Shown in pieces: positions 10,773 to 22,700 of a DNA stretch of 64,000 nt. The first letter of the stretch is position 1; each line of letters starts with the position of its first letter. The position numbers and the translations under genes are program-made. Under the pieces are notes generated by a model that was not told where the DNA came from, searched no databases, and saw nothing but the letters and a program-made list of their open reading frames with translations. Origin of the DNA: Narthecium ossifragum (taxonomy: Eukaryota; Streptophyta; Magnoliopsida; Dioscoreales; Nartheciaceae); contig OY986975.1 in assembly GCA_963920575.1 (NCBI GenBank), positions 17,825,897-17,889,896 of the forward strand. Reading direction: 5' to 3'.

Positions 10773-13700
10773 ATGACCCTGGACTCCGAGCTCTCGCCGT
10801 CGGCGAACGGGGACTGGTTCTTCTCGTCAGCCCCGCCGTTCCTCCCCTCCTCCCGAAACCGTAGCCTTAGCCCTAACCCTAACCCTAGAAAGCACCTCTT
10901 GTTCCCCTCGACGAGCCGCGGGGCGAAGCCGCACCTCTGGGATGGAAGACCGCCGCGATTCGCCGCCGCATCCGCCACCTCCACGGAGTCGGCGGCGTCG
11001 TCTTCTGCGGCGTCGGCGCCGAATTCTTCTGTGGCGAGGAGTTGCTCGAGGTATGCTGGGGTTCACAGGAAGGTCTGGTTCGATAACCCAGCGAGGGAGG
11101 AGGAGGAAGTCCGATCGAGTGGAGTGGAGGATAACAAGGCCATGGGAGGTGGTGGCGGAGAGGGTTTCTCGCTTGGGAGAGGATTTCGTCGGTGGCCTCT
11201 GGTGGTCTCTGCGGTGGTGAGTGTAGATTTATGCAAAAAATTTATCCAATTGCGTTTCATAGCATTTTTTGACATCTTATAGGTATCTAGTTTCAAATTG
11301 GAAGCTTTTTTATGTTTTGGGGATTGTTAGTCATGTTGTCTACTCAGTTCTTGGAAATGGATTGGTTTCTTGTTTGCGTAGTCAAAGATATGCGCCATCA
11401 ACGGCCCGAAAGAACCCTGAAGCATTCAGATTTCCATGATGATAAATTCAGTAATTAAGTTGGGTAAATTTCGCCGAGAGCATGCAGCATATTCCCAAAG
11501 TCAACCTAGGAAGTTTTCTTACACTGGCATAATTTTCCTTTTTGTCAACATCTGGTATGAATTATACATCTAAAGTTCCTATTTTGTATTTGAATGTTTG
11601 AACCTTTTCTTTTGTTTGTTTTGTGTAATACTATGTCAATAAATGGAAACCAAGGAGCTTATAATAGTAGTGTGTACTGTATATATGTCAATCCTTCCTA
11701 ATATACTCTGTGGGAATACTCTGTAAAAGTTATGACTGCTATAAGATGAGAGTCAATTGTCTTTCTTATACAGATATGATTCTACTTGAAGAATTCTATT
11801 GGTGATCTTTAAGGCTGCCTTCTCAGTTGTTAGAAGACATTCATCTCAAATCATTTCTGTGTGACTTATGAAACTTGCTGCTTGCAGTTCGTTGTGACAT
11901 CCTTCAGCTCTCTGCTTCACAAGAACTTTTCATTGCAGAAGCAGGTCATAGGATTACAGGTATGGTGCTCCTCACTATGAGTTATTTACTGTATTTTCTC
12001 TCCAGAAATACTAACTTTTAACTTATATAAACTGACTTAGATTTTGTTTTGATCAAGGATTTTTAGCAGATGTTAAATATAAACTACCCCAGCATGTGCG
12101 GTAATCTAGTGGCTTTTGAAGTGTTTATCTGATACTGCCCTTGCAGACCATAAATATTTAACATATTAATTCGGTGCTTAATGTGCTCCCTTCTAATATT
12201 TTCCTTCTTTCCTGCAATGCGGATTGCATTAACAAATTGTTGCTACTACTAATACACGAGGACACTATTTAATGTTTCTTTGCCTTATACTGCGTCTATA
12301 TATTGAATGCATCCCCTTTTGTCAGGAGACCATCACCTTTCCTCTTCCTCTACACTCTTCACTATCTAGGTGAACTTTCTCATTGTCGCATTCCTGGTTT
12401 CCAAGCTTCAACTGAAAACTAATTAGAAAAGTCTCTCAAGCTTCCAACTTGGTATTAGCTCTAACCACCTCTTGTCCTTGAAATTGCCTTGACAATGAAA
12501 TCAGGAATCAAGGATTGATAGCCAGCTGCCAATTATGTTCATTTTTTTTGTTGGGCCTCTTGATTTAGAGATCTCATGTGTTACTATGCCTAACATTTTC
12601 TGGGAAAGGCTTGGATAATGTGCTGCTGATGCTAATAATGATGCTCATGAGATGATGTCAATAAATCTCAAACTGAAAATATCTAATTTTCTCTAATTAG
12701 TATACTGTGTTACCCCTGACATCAAGATTGGCTTATGTGACAATGTGATAAATGATTTATAGCAGGTCTTTCAGCAATAGATGATTACTTTGGTTTGTCC
12801 CTTTACATTGGATGACTTACTAATGCTTGCATCTTTTGTTGAATCCATTAATGGAAGCTATACCTCTTTAGTTGATAAGTATGATATATAACCCAAGCTA
12901 TCACTTTTTGCTGTGATGATAACAATAGAACCTTGGAGTCAAAGATTTTGCATGGTATTAACATTTACTCCAGACTTGTCTCCTTCTTTATTGCAGAGCC
13001 AAGTTTCTGAGCTCAGCACAAGACTCCAGGTGTGTGGTCTGTATGATCCTGTAAACATTGTCGACATCTCACAAGAGACAGATCTTAGCTTTAAGAAGTA
13101 TTTAAAAACTTCTGCCTTATTGTTTTCACTGGCGGTGTTGTCTATTCCACTCGTTGTTCTTAAGTATATTGATTTTATTTCAAGGTTGAGATCATTGGAT
13201 TCTGAAGAAGTTTCTCTTAACAAGCGGTTAGCATATCGGCTGGACGTATTTTTATCAGTTCAGCCATACTCTAAGCCGTTGGCTCTACTGCTTGCTACAT
13301 TGTTGCTAATATGCCTAGGTGGATTGGCACTTTTTGGAGTGACAGATGACAGCCTTGCAGACTGTTTGTGGTTATCTTGGACTTATGTAGCTGATTCTGG
13401 CAACCATGCAAACTCTGTTGGAATTGGACCCAAATTAGTTTCTGTGTCCATTAGTTTTGGAGGAATGCTTATTTTTGCTATGATGCTTGGACTTGTCTCT
13501 GATGCAATCTCGGATAAATTTGATTCACTGAGGAAGGGGAGAAGTGAAGTAATTGAGCAAAACCACACACTAATTCTTGGCTGGAGTGACAAGCTGGTAA
13601 TATTTGACACCTTTTGTCATATTTCATGTCTCTGTTTCGTTATTCTCAATTACTTGGGCCAGTATGATGATGTGCGGTTACATGTGGTGCATATTAATTT

Positions 13701-16700
13701 GCCTATCAAGTTGATGTAAATTCTGTCTTGATTTTGTCTTTTGAGCTATTTCCTTTTGGAACATCTTCAGATCTCTTTGACTAGTGATGCCATTTGTCGT
13801 TGAAAATATCATATGAACATTTTCCACTTTCAAAGAGCTAGTCTAAAGAAATTATAATCAGTAGAAGGAATGTGTAAGAGAAATGAAGTTTGATATGAAA
13901 CTTAGATGTCAACCAAGGATTATCATTCCAGCCAATTGTCGAGCTAGCCTTTGGCCGGAACGATAGGTGCCATTGGCATGGACCTTGTGCCTCGAGTATG
14001 GAGGCGGTAAGAGTGAGAGATAAAGAGAGAAGACAGACTGGAGGAGAGCTAGTGTTGGTGTTGAGAGGAGAGGATGACCACGAAAGAGGAGAGCTTGGGA
14101 GGAGCGGCATTGGCGTTGGCCTTGGAGAGGATGATCGAAGGAGAGCTCAGGAGGTATTTAATCGAGGGTCTTCTTTTTTATAGTTTTTAGTCTGGAGTCA
14201 CTGGTTTCGAGCCATCAGAACCCAAATCAGCCGAAACTCCTACTGTGCCACGATACTTAACAATTAGTGTGCCAGTAAAATTACCGGCATGAGATGTGAC
14301 AATCCCAATAATATAAAATAAGTTCAATAAAAAGTTGAGGCGGATATGAGAGGTAGAGAATGGGGATATCAGCTTAAGGTTGAGTCTGCAAAAAATGTTA
14401 AACAGTTTCAGAAATGAGTTGTTAGAAGTTGTGGTCCCTTTGCTCTTTTCTTTTCTTGGTTGTGATCATGAATTATGTTTTTTCCGTGTTCTGGTACCTT
14501 GAAAGATTGTTAGAAGACTTTGACACATGTATATAGCAGTAACATGAATATCTTCCTCAAGATCCTGCTATGATTCTGTTCCTAGAATTGGTGTTGATTT
14601 AGGAAATACAAATTACCAGTTTAGTGTAATAGTATGCTGATAAGGATTTAAGCAGGTTTCATTGTACATGGTTTGAAAACCATGATCCACGCCACATCTC
14701 CAATTAAAATAGGGGTGGGTTTCTTATGAATATTAAGTCAAGGCTGCAGTCTAGAGAGGTCAGTTCAATTTTGAATCAATGGAGTTGAGAGTTTCTTGTG
14801 ATTTAAATTTTATGCACTTTACCTTGGTATATGGTCACAGGATCTATATTGGAGGAAACTCAAAAGAGGTGGCTTCCTGGTTTGAAAGAAATAGAAAATA
14901 GTTTGTACCCTATCTCGAGGCAAATTAACGTTTAAGAACATGTTTATCATTTCAACACATTTACCAATATATATGGCATGTGTGTGGGCATAAATCTGCT
15001 TTGGCATGTTGTTACACCTGCTTATATGCCTACCCACAATTTGGTTCAAAAGAGTTAATTATGCTTTGACACAAAGAGCTATGTAGGTAGCTAAACTCCT
15101 AGAAAATTTGACATTCAATAACATAGACCCCCTTACTAGAGACTAGAAAATTCATCCATCTTTTGTTTCCTATTTATGGTTTTTTCCCTATGAGCTTCAA
15201 TCTCCTCGATAAGGTGGCCATACTTCTTGAATAGTTGCATTTTCTTTTTTAGTTGTTGACATAAAATCTAATCTTTGTGGCAGTGATTGCCATTCTGATC
15301 AGCACATACCAGCACGGACTAGCATGTATGATACATGTATCGGCATGGACCCTTTGCCCATACATGTATTAGCTCAGAAGAGCTTTGTATCACCGGTGCA
15401 AGGTTCGTGCGAAGTATTGGGCACGACATGTGCCAGTGGTACCAGGAATCCTTGCTTTGTGGATCGTCTGGCTTGTGTCTTGGTTTTTTTTAATCACCAG
15501 ATAGCTGTATTCCAAATGCAGGGATCTTTATTGAATCAGCTCGCAATAGCTAATGAGAGTTTGGGGGGAAGCATTATTGTGGTGATGGCTGAGAGAGACA
15601 AGGAGGAAATGGAACTTGATATTGCAAAAATGGAGTTTGATTTAAAGGGGACATCGATAATATGTCGAAGTGGAAGCCCTCTGATCCTTGCTGATCTGAA
15701 AAAGGTTGCCTATTTTTATTGGATTATTCAATGGAGCAAATGCTGTAGACTGTGAATTTCCAGTTAATCTTTTCTGCCTAAAAGGATCTGATAAGTTGTT
15801 TTGTACCTTTCACTTTTTTTTTTGTAAAGTAATATGTAATCTGTCACTTCTGTTTTACACCTATGCTTTTTTGTGTTGAATCGCCTGCAATTAACAGGTA
15901 TCTGTCTCTAAGGCTCGAGCGGTGATTGTTTTGGCTGAAGATGGAAATGCTGACCAGGTTATCTCTCACCAGATCACATATTTTAAAAGCTGCCAGTGAC
16001 AGTGTACTGATTATTTAGCAACCCTCATATTACAGAGTGATGCACGGGCACTAAGATCTGTTTTAAGTTTAACTGGAGTTAAAGAAGGATTAAGAGGACA
16101 TATTGTGGTGGAATTGAGTGATCTTGACAATGAGGTTCTCGTTAAACTTGTCGGTGGAGAACTTGTTGAAACTGTCGTTGCTCATGATGTCATTGGTCGC
16201 TTGATGATACAATGTGCTCGTCAACCGGGACTTGCTCAGGTTATCTGACTATTATCCACGACGTTTTCTTCCTTAGATCTTCTTCTTATGAAAATCTATA
16301 ATCTGTCTCATTTTTTCTGGCTGGAATTGTACATAGATGCATCCGGCAAATATATGATCCACTGTGCATGTTAATATTTGTCGAGTATAGTTCTCGAAGT
16401 GGAGTCCTTAGCGTAGCATTTTCTTGGAGACTCGATAAACTTAAATCACAGCATTTGTAATTTGCCATGTCCATCTGCAGTTCTTGATTGAGCTTTTGCT
16501 TCAAACTTCCTGCTTGCGCTAGAACAACTAAACATCTGACGGATGAGTTCAATCACAGCACAATCTCCTTGGGACTTCTCTCTAAGAGACATTTGTATGT
16601 ACTCTTCCAGTATGTAATGCAAGAAAACGTGTTTTAGTGAAAGATGAGCAACTAAATATCTGAGGAATGGACCTCCATTGCAACATAATCTCCATGGGAC

Positions 16701-19700
16701 ATCTCTCCAATATACATTTGACATGTCTATTCATGTACTCATCCAACAAAACCTTATTGTTTTGAACTAATGGACATCTCTTGATCAGTAATTCCCTAAT
16801 GCTGTAATCTCTATGTCTCATCAGCAAGTGTTTTATGTGGATTTCATCTTCTCTGCTGCTGATCAGATATGGTTTTAGGGTTCTCCATATCTTACTCTGT
16901 TTTAGGCAAGATAAAAAGATGATGAAGTGGTTTTGGATGGCAAAAAAGTTGCGTTTGGTATATCCAAGATTTGTTAAATAAAATTGATATCCTACTTCTT
17001 TTACTCATGATAATTGCTGTCAATTTTTCTGTTGTGACTATTCCGTCTGGCCCGAGTAAAGTGGGTTTTAACTCTTTTGACAGATTTGGGAAGATATTCT
17101 CGGTTTTGAAAATTGTGAGTTCTATATCAAACAATGGCCCCAGTTGTACGGGATGCAGTTTGAAGATGTGTTGATCAGCTTTCCTGATGCCATTCCCTGT
17201 GGAGTGAAGTTAGCATCTTTTGGAGGAAAGATTATTTTGAATCCTGAAGATTGTTATGTTCTACAAGAGGGTGATGAAGTGCTTGTAATAGCAGAGGATG
17301 ATGATACTTATGCTCCAGCAGTATTACCATTGGTAATTTCTCTTCCTTTAGATCATCAATCTTTTTTCTTGGTTGTTCAGCAACCAACAGATAGTTGAGT
17401 TATTCATGCAGCATATGAGAGCATCAAAATTTTCTCCATACGTCTTCTTCTGCAAAGGTAATGAAATTTGAGTGATAAAATGATTCTGTATTCGTAGTGC
17501 TTGTGGCTCTTAACATACTTTGATAATGGGCCACTAGATTATGTGCTTTCATATGTTACTAGAGTTGCTGATCTTGGTCTCTTGTAGTTAAATAAATTGA
17601 AGGGATCAGGATTTGTAAATCAATCAAATCAACTGCTTAGACAGTGGTTTTTCTCAAAGACAATTGCAAAGAAAATTAATTCAGGCAGGAAATTGAGTCA
17701 AATGTTCGTCTGCCAGTTTAGTAGACTGGTTAGTTGTTAAAACCTGTATTATTAAGCATAGTTTCTTTGCTGATATCCTTTTTTCATTCACATGCCAAGG
17801 AGATTGTTTAGAATAGAGTCGAACACTAAGGTCTTTGCACGCATAATTTCTCTTTTCACAGAAATATTTGAACAATGTCCAATTCCTACTGAATTGGTTC
17901 CAGGTGATTCGTTCATTGTTGAGTTGTTCGAACTTCAGACCTAACTTGGACATGTGTTATGTGGTGATTTATGATGATCCTTCATGTACTCGAAATTTAA
18001 GCTAAAATTACTAGAATTCCACATGCTAAAGAAGTTCATATATATATAAAGAGGGCATAAAATTGCTAAGAATTCTTATCGTCCTGTTTCCACTAGTAAA
18101 GAAGAACAAGCAAGGAGGAAAATTGGCCTCTACTCAAGAGATATTATGTAGATTACTCATAAGGTTGATCCCACAAAAGCTACAGATACACAGTTAACAC
18201 AATTAGAACTTACAAAAATATAATTAATGTTATTATTCAGGTCAAAGATGCAGTATACATAGACATTGTTCGGCCTGCAAGAAAGCCTCAGAAGATTCTA
18301 CTTTGTGGATGGCGACGGGATATTGATGATATGATAGTGGTGAGTTCTTTCTTTTCAAGCCCCTAATACCTTGCTTTTCTGGGTCGGTTCTGCAGGTCAA
18401 AGGAGGATATTTACCGAAGGATTTTATTGTTCCGAAGTCTCCAGAAAGGATACTTTTATGTGGTTGGCGGCGAGATATGGAAGATATGATAATGGTAACT
18501 TTATGAGGAATCCACATAGTTTTGCAGCCCTTTTGTAGGTGCAGTGGTCATAAATGAGCGGGAGATATTCCTAAGTCATTTAGTCTAGCACTGGATGGAT
18601 ACTTTTGCTCCTATAGACTCCAAAAAGCTTATTTCATTTCAGCACGAGGAGGAAGTTGTATAGTCGCCAACAGAGAGACGAGGGTATCAGTGGAATATAT
18701 TCTTGCTCCGCAAAAGGAAAATAACAATATGCAATCAATGCATATGCTATATGCTTATATGTTCTACTTTGCATGATATAGAAGTCTCAGTGGAATATAT
18801 TCTTGCTCCGCAGAAGGAATAATAGTAATATGCAATCAATGCATATGGTGTATGCTTATATATTCTCCCTTGCAGGATATAGAAGTCTTGCACGTATAAT
18901 GTTAGCTCGCTGATTTCTAGTTAAAGAACATGTTCATAATATAAAAAAGGGTTCCTGTTTAAATTTTCCCAAGTATATATTCTCGATGTATGTAACATAT
19001 TTGGCAAAACATTATTCTAAGAAAATGCATATCTTCTTTGCGTTGAACATTCTGATGTTTAATTTATCATCTCTTGCAATATTCTTTAGTTGGTGGCGAC
19101 AATATAAGGCTGCTTATTTGTCATACTCTCTTGCATTGCAGCAGTGATCATTGTTATTGGCTTCTCCTTTTCTTTACTACTTTCTCAGAAGATTCTCTTG
19201 TCGTTTATTATTTCTTGTTGATTAGTTAAGCTTGAAGGCTGGACTTGTCTTGGTATCAGAAAGCTGCTTTTGTCTGCTTTTGTGAGATTTGTGTTATCTC
19301 AGTATCTGCTATTACTTGTCTGCTGCTATGAGGTTCTAACTTGTCTGCCGACGATACAATCAAAAATAACCTTCTTGTCAAAAAAGTTGCCGTCGCCATT
19401 TAGTCTTTTCAGGAAAGAGATGTTCAACCTAATCTTAAATGTGGCATACAACATACATTCCAGGCACATGTTGGCTAATTTTTGTTCATACAACAGTTGA
19501 TGCTCATGCGGCTGCTGACAACACTCATCATGAACTGTGAAAAAGCTTAGATGAAAAAGGTGGATGATAATGAATGAACCCAACTTGTACCTGAGATGAA
19601 ATTTCTAAATGAATGTGCAAATAAAATCCCCTGCCTCAAGCAACAATGATTCTAAATTCTTTTTGTAATTTTGCGTGTCTATACTCGATTCCAATTGAGT

Positions 19701-22700
19701 GCACACAAGATCATAATTTTTCGCATCATTGCTTGCAACATCTTAGCTGGAGAGGGAGCACAAAAATTTACTTGTTCAGATCATGGAAATATATGATGAT
19801 CAGTATATTTTGTTTTTATGTACGGTGTTAGATTTTTTAGCTCCATTTAATTCATGAAATCCTTTCTTCGGTTTACTCTTTCAACCTAGTTTGTTTTGCT
19901 TCCTCTTCGTAATTGACTTTCTTGATCTGTTTGAATTGGACCATAGTAGGTGATTGCTCTTCAAGAATGTATTTTATGTCCCTCTCAATGCTTTCAAATG
20001 AAAAAATTACTCAAGGATTTGTTTATAACAAGCCAGTCTTGCTTTTAGCATTCTCCTTTACCGTGATTTGTTAATTCACTTGAATGTTAATTGTGCCTTC
20101 ATAGGGTTGCTGATCTGGATGTTAAGGATATGTAATTATACTCATTTCAAGCGAAACACAAGCAATTATTCTCATTTTAAGCTTCTAGCTGTTCATACTC
20201 CATAGTAGGAAAGAACTGTGGCATTACTTGATTCCTAATATGGTGCTGCTTTTTAGGTACTAGATGCTTTTCTTGCACCTGGGTCGGAGCTGTGGATGTT
20301 CAATGAGGTACCTGAGAATGAGAGGGAAAACAAATTAATTGATGGTGGTTTGGAGTTTTCTCGCTTGGAGAATATAAATCTGGTTAATCGCGAAGGAAAT
20401 GCTGTCATCCGTCGGCACCTGGAGAGCCTGCCTTTGGAATCATTTGATTCTGTAATCACCTGCAAATATTTATAAATCGCCATTCAAATGTTTGAAATGG
20501 TGTTTAGTAGATGTATCATGTTGCTACGTAAGCTCACTCGTTAAGTTATGTACAGATTTTGATCTTGGCTGATGAATCTGTGGAAGACTCGGCAATTCAA
20601 GCTGATTCAAGATCTCTGGCAACATTGCTTCTGATAAGAGATATTCAGGTATAAACTGAATCTGCTTTGCTCTTGTTGAACATACTTGAAGGTCTTATCT
20701 GGGGATTACGCGTCAGTGTTGCTCTTTCTTCTCTAATATGTTTTAGACCATGGTTGCTGCTTGATCAAATGTGTTGGACCAGCACATCTGGCTAAATCAA
20801 CAATGATTCTAAATTCTTTTGTAATTTTGCGTGTCCATACTCGATTCCAATTGAGTGCACACGAGATCATAATTTTTCGCATCATTGCTTGCAACATCTT
20901 AGCTGGAGAGGGAGCACAAAAATCTACTTGTTCAGATCATGGAAATATATGATGATCAGTATATTTTGTTTTTATGTACGGTGTTAGATTTTTTAGCTCC
21001 ATTTAATGTCGTCTCAGTGGATTATCGGCACCAACTTTGTAGTCGGCACTGGCTCATAGATTTGTGCTTTGGTGCCGGTCGGCATGAACTGGCAAAGGTT
21101 GGCATGGGCCGGCATGGAGTCTTAATTGTCCAACACAGTTTTAAAATATTATTATTCCTTCGGAATAGTTTATCATGCTTGATTTTTAAAACCAATTATT
21201 TTTGTTTTGATTGTCCAAACAACTCTTGATACACCCCAAAGGGCCAAAACACCCAATATATGTGTCCCGGAGGGTCAAATGCCCATGTCGGACCAGTAAA
21301 ACTACGTGCCAGTGGCACGTGCCGGGCCGGTTAAGGATATGCACAACACTGCCACCAACACAGCAATCCTTGCATGCTACCACCTTTCTGTTTCTTCAGA
21401 TCTTTATTGCTGCCATGGAACTCCTTGCATGCTAGCACCTTTCTGTTTCTTCAGATCTTTATTGCTGCCATGAAACAAGGTTCGTGTGCGATTTTCCCTG
21501 CCCTTCTTTTGCAGTCAGATTGTTTTTCCATTGTTTATTGTTGCTTTCTTTCTATGTACCCTCTTTATGGTCTTTGATCGTATCCAATAGAGAATTCAGA
21601 GTAGTTGTTGTTTCTATTTTTACAGTAACAAATGTGATGGCCTGTTGCAATATTTTTCCTTATCAGTAATGAATGGTGAGGGGTAGCGAGCAGTGAACTT
21701 TATTCTTATGAAGAAGCTTATTACGGTTTTGACAAGCAGCTTTATTCTAATGGTATCAATGTTTAATATTCTTTGCATTAGCATATGCTGATAAGTGGAC
21801 AGATGTTTTTATCTTCCTTTGAATGAAACAACCATGTCATGTAATTCATTGGTGCATGAATTCCTGCCTTCTGAAAATTCTTTTGTTAAGTGCATAGCAT
21901 GACCCGCAAACTCTAGGTATCATCCTTTGTTTCATTCCTGTGGTCTCCTCTTAGTCAAGATGTGTCGAATAGTTGTGTCACGACTGCAGGTGCAATTTGA
22001 CAACTAGATATTTTAAATGTGGAATGGTGATGATGACATATTACAACAACTATATTTCCACTCAAGATGTCTTCTCAACCTCTGCAGGCTAAGCGTCTTC
22101 CTTATAAAGAAGCTATGATCTCAAGTGCTCATCGAGGAAGCTTCTCTCAGCGTTCTTGGATTGGGGAAATGCAGCAAGCATCTGATAAATCTGTCATAAT
22201 CAGTGAAATTCTAGACCCAAGGACCAAAAACTTACTATCAATGTCCAAGATCAGTGATTATGTTCTCTCGAATGAGCTAGTGAGCATGGCTTTAGCAATG
22301 GTTGCTGAGGACAGGCAGATAAATGATGTCCTCGAAGAGCTCTTTGCTGAAGAGGTATGGTATCCTCAACTGAATTGTTTGCAAAACTTTACATGTGCAG
22401 TTCTAGGGGAAGATGAATTATCAATTTTGATAATCTTTGATATCATATTGGTAGGTATGCTAACTAAACAATCATCTAGATGAGGACTAAGCAAGTCTCA
22501 CAATCATCTCAACATCTCATTCTTAATTTCTCCTGACTTTGATGTACTTTCTCTAAAAGACCTTTGCCAGCAATATGCAGATGGGTTTGCAGCTCGGCAA
22601 CTCCTTATGTTTATAGTGTTTAATTTATCCGTGGGCTTCCAAAACTTGTCCATCTTGTATCTATACAATATTAAGAAAGTGAAGAAACTAAGGAAGTATT

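Noticed and set aside
10688..11296. GC-rich open frames on the minus strand opposite CASTOR exon 1
   Set aside because: They mirror the GC-rich sense exon; low-complexity Arg or Pro products with no family.
12913..12996. Longer open frame upstream of CASTOR exon 3
   Set aside because: The frame is open by chance into the intron; the TTGCAG acceptor at 12996 gives correct phase with exon 2 and family wording, while the extra residues match nothing.
13597..13719. Open frame continuing past CASTOR exon 3
   Set aside because: GTAATA donor follows AAGCTG; the continuation departs from the family, whereas exon 4 (GSLLNQLAIANESLGG) resumes it.
16286..16827. Minus-strand frames in CASTOR intron 6
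   Set aside because: Repeated SLREKSQGD-like wording comes from a local low-grade duplication; no start context, splice logic or family.
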